From Diadema setosum (lineage: Eukaryota; Echinodermata; Echinoidea; Diadematoida; Diadematidae): DNA of 64,000 nt. A program made the translations under genes and the position numbers. Positions 57,454-64,000 of this stretch are shown piece by piece (position 1 is the stretch's first letter; each line of letters starts with the position of its first letter). The notes below the pieces were generated by a model. The model was not told where the DNA came from. It worked only from the letters and a program-made list of their open reading frames with translations, and made no database searches. The stretch is from positions 20,868,494-20,932,493 of the forward strand of contig CM067059.1 in NCBI GenBank assembly GCA_033980235.1, written 5' to 3'.

Positions 57454-58139
57454 AATACACAAGTGTACAGTACCTGGTACATGTACGTACTGTAAATATT
57501 AAAGCACAGTTTACATACAGTTGTACAAGTATGTGTACTTTGTGGAATATGATTGTATTTTAAACATCGGGGATTAAAGGAAAAACAACATTTAATTTGT
57601 TCTCTGATCAGTTCAATATTTGCTGATCAAAGAGGTGTACATGTATGTAAATTTGTCTTCTTATGACTGATTGGTGTGACTGCAAATGACTCCCTATCTT
57701 TATGTATCATGCAGACATCTCTGTTTTTTTTTTCCTTACTCAACCTCGCCAAGATGTTTTTACTATTGAATTGTAACAGAAATGAAGGTGTTAAACCTGA
57801 ACTGTCTTCATATTTCAACAGGCCCAATCAATGCATAGAGTAGTCTTTAAGAATGTGGTCAAAATCGCTGCTTGCAATGTCTTGCAGTGATACAAACAAT
57901 CTCCTTTACTCCACCCAGACCTTTTCAGGTCTACAGTACAATGTATACAGTGACACATGGTGAACTGTAAACTCTACACCTTTTGTACATTGTATTCATT
58001 CCACTACACAAACTACACTGTACAGCACCTCCAGTCCTTCAAGGAATATACAAAGTAGCATTATACAACATTTATCTCATTATTTTCATTATTTGCACTC
58101 CCACAATTTTGAGAAAAGTCTGGTTTACAACCACCGGAT
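57454..58139. other. Unique intron sequence
   Basis: Many TACATGTA-type palindromes; nothing else recognised. Confidence 0.5.
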
Positions 58140-58450
58140 AATTAGGAAAGAGTGAGTCACTCTATCATCTCCTGGTAACATGCGCACCTTAAAGAATAAC
58201 AAGCGCATCTGACGTTCTGCCACTCAACAATGGCCAAGGTCATATGAAAGGTTAACCCTGCCAGAGTCATCCAATCTCCCAAAAAGGACCGCATCACTCA
58301 GCTGCCGGTATCGGGATACCCAGGAGCCTGGGCGCTCTGTGTACATTACTGCCAATCGAGGCCAAGAGACACAAATTGGCGACTCGAGATGGCCATGCTG
58401 TCCTCACATTTAGGCACCGCGCTAAATAGCTTTTGAGGGAACGCGGCAGG
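58140..58450. promoter_or_regulatory. Candidate cis-regulatory island with AP-1 palindrome
   Basis: AGAGTGAGTCACTCT at 58149-58163 is a perfect palindrome around TGAGTCA (AP-1). ACAATGG (SOX-like) at 58227 and CCAAGGTCA (monomeric nuclear-receptor type) at 58234 follow. The block is GC-richer than its flanks, with CACCGCGC and AACGCGGCAG near its end. Inference from motifs. Confidence 0.35.
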
Positions 58451-61400
58451 TGAAACTTGACCATCACATTATGAACTCAGGCATGTGCTTTAAATCTCCT
58501 CAAATTATACCACTATCATCCATCTTCCTTTTGACGGCTACTTGCATACACTGTACAGAACTGTACATGTACATGTAGGTACAGGATTGCTCTTCAAATG
58601 CTTTCTTTAAGGCTAAAATCAATGCAGTTGTAACAATCTCATAAATAGATGTGTTGACAGTACCCGCATTCACATAAGACCCCACACTGAGGGGACAGTC
58701 ACCAGAGATCTTATCTCTTTAAAATGAGGCATACATGTCTGTAGGTGTACCGCTTTCAGTAAAAAGCACATCAAATGTATCAGTTCTGTAACCATCATTA
58801 AGATCAATCTGATGCTGCTGACACCTGTTGACCTTTGAGTCAATTCTGCCATTTCTTACCTAAATGGACATGGTATCAGTCAAATTGGTTGGTTAAACTG
58901 TTCAGTTGTAATGAATGAATACATGTCATTATTAGTACATTTAACTTTTCAAATTGTTTTCCAATTCACCTACAGTTTCCAAGCAACCAAATAATAACAT
59001 GATTTGCCAAAACAAAAACCTAGCAGTAAGGTACTGAGAAATATTTGTACTTGAACAAACCAGTGCACTGTAGTGGATAGCATTTGAACGGTTTCAGAGC
59101 TAAGAACACATCAAGCAGTAGAAGGTACCAATTTTGTGGAAATTACAAGCCAAATGGTGACCACACCTTAAATATGAGTCATTATGGCATCCCATTCATT
59201 TGTGCCAAATTATGTCATATGTGACTGATTAGTAAATCCCATGCCCAAACACACAAATGCGGTCCTCTGACACATTTGTGCTTGCCAACAGAGTAAATAT
59301 TGAATCTGACCTTAAATTGTGCACTGACCATTGCATTCACCTTTTTCTCCCCACGACGCTGACTTTTATGACACATCAGTTTATTTAGAGAATGAAACTC
59401 ACTGAAAGCGCACTGCTTCTACTACTGCTCAAGTTTGTCTTTCTCTCTGACTCAACATACAATGTACAGTAAGCAAGGTCATTCGTTGTGTGTCCCACCC
59501 ATAAACCAGTACATCATATACCATGATCACTGCTAGAGATTCTCTGTATGAGGGCTTTACGCCTGGGTGACACTCAATTATCCGTGTATTAACAGGGTAA
59601 AGGAATTCCCCTCTGGATTCATCTCATAAAAGCCGCCTTTGCTCCCTGCAGCCCTACTGACATTTCCAGGGATGACAAATTGAATTGAAAAAACTCAGGG
59701 AGCAGTGAAGCTTTGACACCATTTCCGACTGCATGCTCAGATTTTGTGATCTCACATTTAAAGTGCCTCCTTCTGCCGATGATATACAATGTATTGCACT
59801 GTGTTACAAACTTGTAGGTGTAGATATGAGTGCTACAACTTAACTATACAGGTATTTCACATCTAAGGTAGTTTGTAAAATTACCTGCATAATATGATAA
59901 ATTAGTATTGTATCCCTTTAGAAAAGAAAAGTTAATTTATTTCCAACCTTAGATATTTGTGGGCCCTACAGCATATATTTGTGGTGCGAAAGGCAATAGT
60001 CTTGCGAGTTGTTAATATTGCAAATATATCCGTGGACTCAAAAAGTTCACAAAACATACCAAAAAAAAAACAACAACAACAACAACGCACACACACATTC
60101 AGAGACAAAAAAAAAAAAAATATAACACACACATTGTACAGGCCTAAGCCAGTTGTACAGTATTACTGATGTGGGGCACACACTTTCAACAGTGCAGTGA
60201 GTGTACTACTTCTTTGAAAGGAATGTATACTGCGTGGAGAGGGGGATTATGAATCATTTTAAAGGCCATAAATCTTATGGATCTGACATAAAGTGTCAGG
60301 CAAACACATACCTGGCATGTTAAATGTGTTTGTGCTCTAGAAATGAGCAGAATAGCCACTGACAGATCTAATTTTGGACTGATAGTGAAAGGCAAAAGCC
60401 CTGTCACATTACTGTAGCTATACATTTGTGTTAATCTGAAAACTGACATATACTGATGAAGATTGATCTGATTACAGAGGGCTACAGAATCGAACTGCCC
60501 CCTGGAGAGGGGCTAGCCCTTCATCAACCCAGAATTGCAAAACCCTTCGACATCAGTGGCTGATTAATTTCTTCCACCTCACAGGAAACTAAGCAATAGG
60601 AGTTCATTGAAATTCAGAGTTACTCACACACACCTGTTGACTCTAATTCTGTGTTGAGGCAAAGTATGTTTTCAAGAGCTCTGAACACTTTGTACCAAAG
60701 CATAATATACAAAAAACTTGGGACTGTTATGAATTAAATCGCGATATGCAGCCATTACATTCTGTCTAACACACATAAAATACAATGTACCCCCTTATAA
60801 AAAGGGCCTACAATGTACACAAAATATGAAGACATTTTATTAGATAATGATTTATAAATCCCTCTTCAACAAGTGTTGATAGAATGCATGCATACAATAA
60901 ATGTATCAAGTATTATCAAAATACTAATTTTTTAATGTTATACACATGCTACACATAAACTAATTACTTATCATGCACAATTACTGTATGCCTGAGCGAG
61001 TGCATGCATACAATTGGAATTAAAAATAAAAGCGTACTAGTAGGCCTACATTCCATCTTGTCTTGGTATTAAAGCATGTACGTTTTGTACATAGTATGCA
61101 GAACTGACATCATACAATATAGACCATTATATCATGTACCACACAAAAGGGGCAAAGGAGAAAAGGTTTGCACAATCCAATTTATATTTTGTATCATTAC
61201 CCATATAAGCTAGTTTTGTAGCAATACAAGCAATTGTAGTTTGTATTTTGATTGGCCGAGAAACCACCAGTTTACAGCAGGCAATATCACTGTTAAATCA
61301 AATCATTTAGGATCACAGATTTTAACTATTTTTAACCAGAGGCTCTCTATCAAAGGTTTTCCATTTTGGCTTCCTGCAGAGATGACAATATGTACTACAG

Positions 61401-63306
61401 CTGTAGGTGACACAGAAAACAGGGTATTGTGTTGAAACCGCCACTCAAATTGCATGGAATATTGATAATTTCACAGTTATTGTAACTTTACAGCCAGCTG
61501 CTAATTCAACGAGCAAGAACACTCCTCTGAATAACACCTTCTATTGAAGAATGATGCTTTTGATGACACGGGGATATGGGGTTTGTTTGATTGTTGTTGT
61601 TTTACACTGTATATATTATGTTGTTGTTTTCTTGGACAATTACTGATTTGTATGTTCTAATGCAATGGAACACCCACACCTACTAAAAACGTTCATACAC
61701 TATGTAAGCCAGTTCACAGTTTGCAATGGTCTCCAATGACCTCTGAACAACAGACTTTTTTAAGCATGGGTTTATTTTTTAAATCAGAGAGCAGTAGAAA
61801 ACAACAATGCAGAGAGTGATAAATTTGTACATTTATACATGTATGCAGTAGTGTTGCATATGATATGGCTTTTGTAAATTTGCTTGGAAAAAAAAAAAAA
61901 TGTTAAATTGGTACATTCGGATTCCACTGTACGGCCCGGTATGTATAGTACACACATAGCTACAACTTTCATACTCATACTATAGCTTATGGTAACATTC
62001 AAGATTTCGTGAAGACCTATCCAGTTTTCAAATACCTCAGTCACAAGTCATTTTCAAAAGGTCTGCAATGACCTTAAATACTTTATCTGCACATTATTGT
62101 ACGCTCAGGTTGTTGTGAACTGGCTTTTTGTTGTACTCACTAAATACCAACTCACTTTTTGAGGAACAGTTCTTTGGGAAAGATTGTCAACTTCCTTCCA
62201 GTTAACTAGACTGACTGATTTCGAGAGATACTGTGTGGTCTGAACTTCAACACATTGTACACACAGCAAAGTTCATGATAGACATAAAACCACCAAATAT
62301 TGATAATAAGTTTCTAAAACCACATCCCCAGTATCACATCACGAGACTCAAGAATGTGTGCAAGTCTGTTCATAACATTAACACAGAGTAATGTGCTGTG
62401 TCGATTTCCAAATGTGCCTGGACTGAAATAAAATGCGAGAAGTTAGAAGACAAAACGGATCCTGTCCCCACATGCAGCTGGATGGACTCGTGGCGGACAG
62501 TTTTCTGAAGTGTAAACAGGAAATTGGGCTGGCGAGGGAGGCTCAATGCCCTGCCAGTCAGCTAACACGCAAAGTCTCTGCCCATCTATAGATGCCGACA
62601 TAATTCAATTAGGCTAATGTTTCCACTTTTTTTTTTAAACAGGCCTAACTAAATCAAGCAGATTCATTAATCTTGTTTTCCTTTTCTTTTCTTTTTACTT
62701 TTTATGGAAGCCTTCACCATCACCACATGATTGGGGGACATTGCACTTGGGCTGATTTTAAGAGAACTTTGGCATCACAAAATTGGCCTCTCTGTTAGGA
62801 TTTATGTGTGTTAAGGATCTTGAGGGACTTCATGTCATGTACCTACAGAAGGTTCACTACAATACTGTATGTACAGGGTACATTGTATGCTTCTATGTTT
62901 TGTTTTGGCTACGGTTACAGTTTCATTTCGGGCAAATCAATGTTTAGCACGTCTGATGAAGACATGGAAGCAATCTCTAACACAAATAATCCAGGTTCTG
63001 TGAGTGTTTTTTCTTCTTCTTCTTTAAAATGTGTAATATGTCATTGTTAAAGCAGATACCATTTATCATATTCATGGTTTCAGGAGCATATATGAAAAAC
63101 TTACCTTTCACCTAAAAATGAAAAAAAAATACTCAACTGCAATGACTTGCCACTGCTTCTTTTGTTCTTAAGTCATAAGATATATCCACATAAAATATGT
63201 TCTCTGGAGTAGAGATAGACATCATAATATGATGACACACAACTTTTGAGAGCCAGTAATGTAAGATGGGATGTAATGACATCATCTTGATTATATTTAT
63301 ACTCAC
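58451..63306. other. Intron between the first two visible HOOK exons
   Basis: Unique sequence with a low-complexity A/CAA/CA/A tract at 60058-60121 and poly-A at 61888-61900. A GC-richer patch at 62440-62610 (TGGACTCGTGGCGGACAG) may be regulatory. No exon recognised. Confidence 0.5.
60058..60130. repeat. A / CAA / CA low-complexity tract
   Basis: Poly-A, then CAA triplets, then CACACA, then poly-A. Confidence 0.95.
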
Positions 63307-63389
63307 ATTTGTGCCATGGCATCATTGAGTAATACCCCATCCACCAATTCCATATAATCCAGAGGGTCTCCATCCTTAAAAGTCTGCAC
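63307..63389 (-). CDS. CCDC88 (Girdin/Daple-like) HOOK-domain exon, first visible in transcript order
   Basis: Minus-strand exon of 83 nt, entered in phase 0 and leaving two bases (AT). The acceptor is ATGGAAACAG before GTGCAGACT, with a poor pyrimidine tract; the donor is AAAT|GTGAGT. The peptide reads VQTFKDGDPLDYMELVDGVL then LNDAMAQ. In girdin the segment VKTFG, a loop, LDEYVALVDGVFLN occupies the same place near the N-terminus, just before the RVN motif carried by the next exon. A second acceptor 6 bp inside (GTGCAG) would remove only two residues. The initiating exon, coding roughly the first 20 residues, is not visible to the right edge and must lie outside the window. Confidence 0.87.
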
Positions 63390-64000
63390 CTGTTTCCATA
63401 AAACACACCCATCACATAGGGGGGAAAAACATTGACCCTTTAAAATTTACATCATAACTGCTGCACACATTTATATCAAATCTTTTCATATTCACTGATA
63501 TGTATGATTGACGGAACAAGAGAAGTTAGTTACATTACGTAGCCTACTGGCTATGTTCACTCATGCACACAAGACAACTATTAATTTACGGATTTTTATT
63601 TGTACTGTACAAATCTATATAATATGGTACTAACAAAAACTTTTTCAAAAACCTTGAAAGTCAACATCCTTAAAGGCAGGAGGCATTATACTTATCATTT
63701 GCAGATGAAACAAAAACCCAACTTTTAATAGTGCTTCAAAATAGAACAGGTTTCTAAAATGTTAGTTAGGGATAGAAACAATTACTGTACCAATGTAAAA
63801 ATTTGAATCAGTACAGAGTGCTATTTAATGTTACAATTAGTACAGTATGCCCTATAGAGGGCCTACTTAATGTCATACTTAAAATGTCATAACAAAAGTA
63901 TTTCTGGACTAAACTGTCTAACAAGTGTTACAGTTGTGGTTTATTGAGAAAAATAGTGATATCTTCTAGTTATATCTTAGGCTTCATTGCATTTGTGTGT
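63390..64000. other. Intron upstream of the first visible exon
   Basis: No start-codon exon for the CCDC88 gene recognised in these 611 bp; only unique AT-rich sequence. Confidence 0.5.

Noticed and set aside
52285..58580. Frequent ACATGTACATGTA palindromes as a specific signal
   Set aside because: Scattered without positional pattern; probably a genome-wide compositional habit.
1..64000. Autonomous transposon, retroviral or other viral coding sequence
   Set aside because: No transposase, reverse transcriptase, integrase or capsid-like frame was found; all mobile elements here are short and non-coding.

Overview
This is a window of animal nuclear genome: almost all intron, AT-rich, full of microsatellites and short inverted-repeat elements, with a few clean spliced exons. 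The abundance of small foldback elements ending in TTAAAGG, a tRNA-derived SINE, and elements built on TATAGCGGCC or TTCCGAAGG suggests a marine deuterostome, most likely an echinoderm such as a sea urchin. This rests on general impression of the repeats, not on a search.

Main gene (minus strand, running right to left through the whole window): four consecutive coding exons at 63307-63389, 51544-51652, 10014-10226 and 4711-4851. Splice phases agree at every junction. Together they encode about 181 residues of the N-terminal HOOK domain of a CCDC88 protein (Girdin/Daple family). The first coding exon lies beyond the right end and the coiled-coil exons lie beyond the left end. The introns are about 5.2 kb, 41.3 kb and 11.7 kb.

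Nested gene (plus strand, inside the 41-kb intron): a CpG-rich segment at 28.14-28.78 kb carries a repeated module (TTCTGTCC next to an ACGTACGT-type palindrome). It is followed by a three-exon open reading frame, 28777-28811, 29537-29615 and 31937-32167, whose phases (2 then 0) join without a stop. I do not recognise the product. Its second exon sits in a block of decayed tandem duplications that includes a broken copy of that exon. A second triplicated block (32.55-34.08 kb) follows and carries a SINE with a doubled tRNA head. This nested locus is the best candidate for something undescribed.

The remainder is intron: many inverted-repeat elements (two identical-length 566-bp foldbacks, an 805-bp element with a repeated 12-mer, and others), simple repeats, an octamer-like ATTTGCAT array beside a splice donor, a degenerate telomere-like tract, and several islands of GC-richer, non-repetitive sequence that may be cis-regulatory. 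No rRNA, functional tRNA, CRISPR, prokaryotic or viral gene was recognised.
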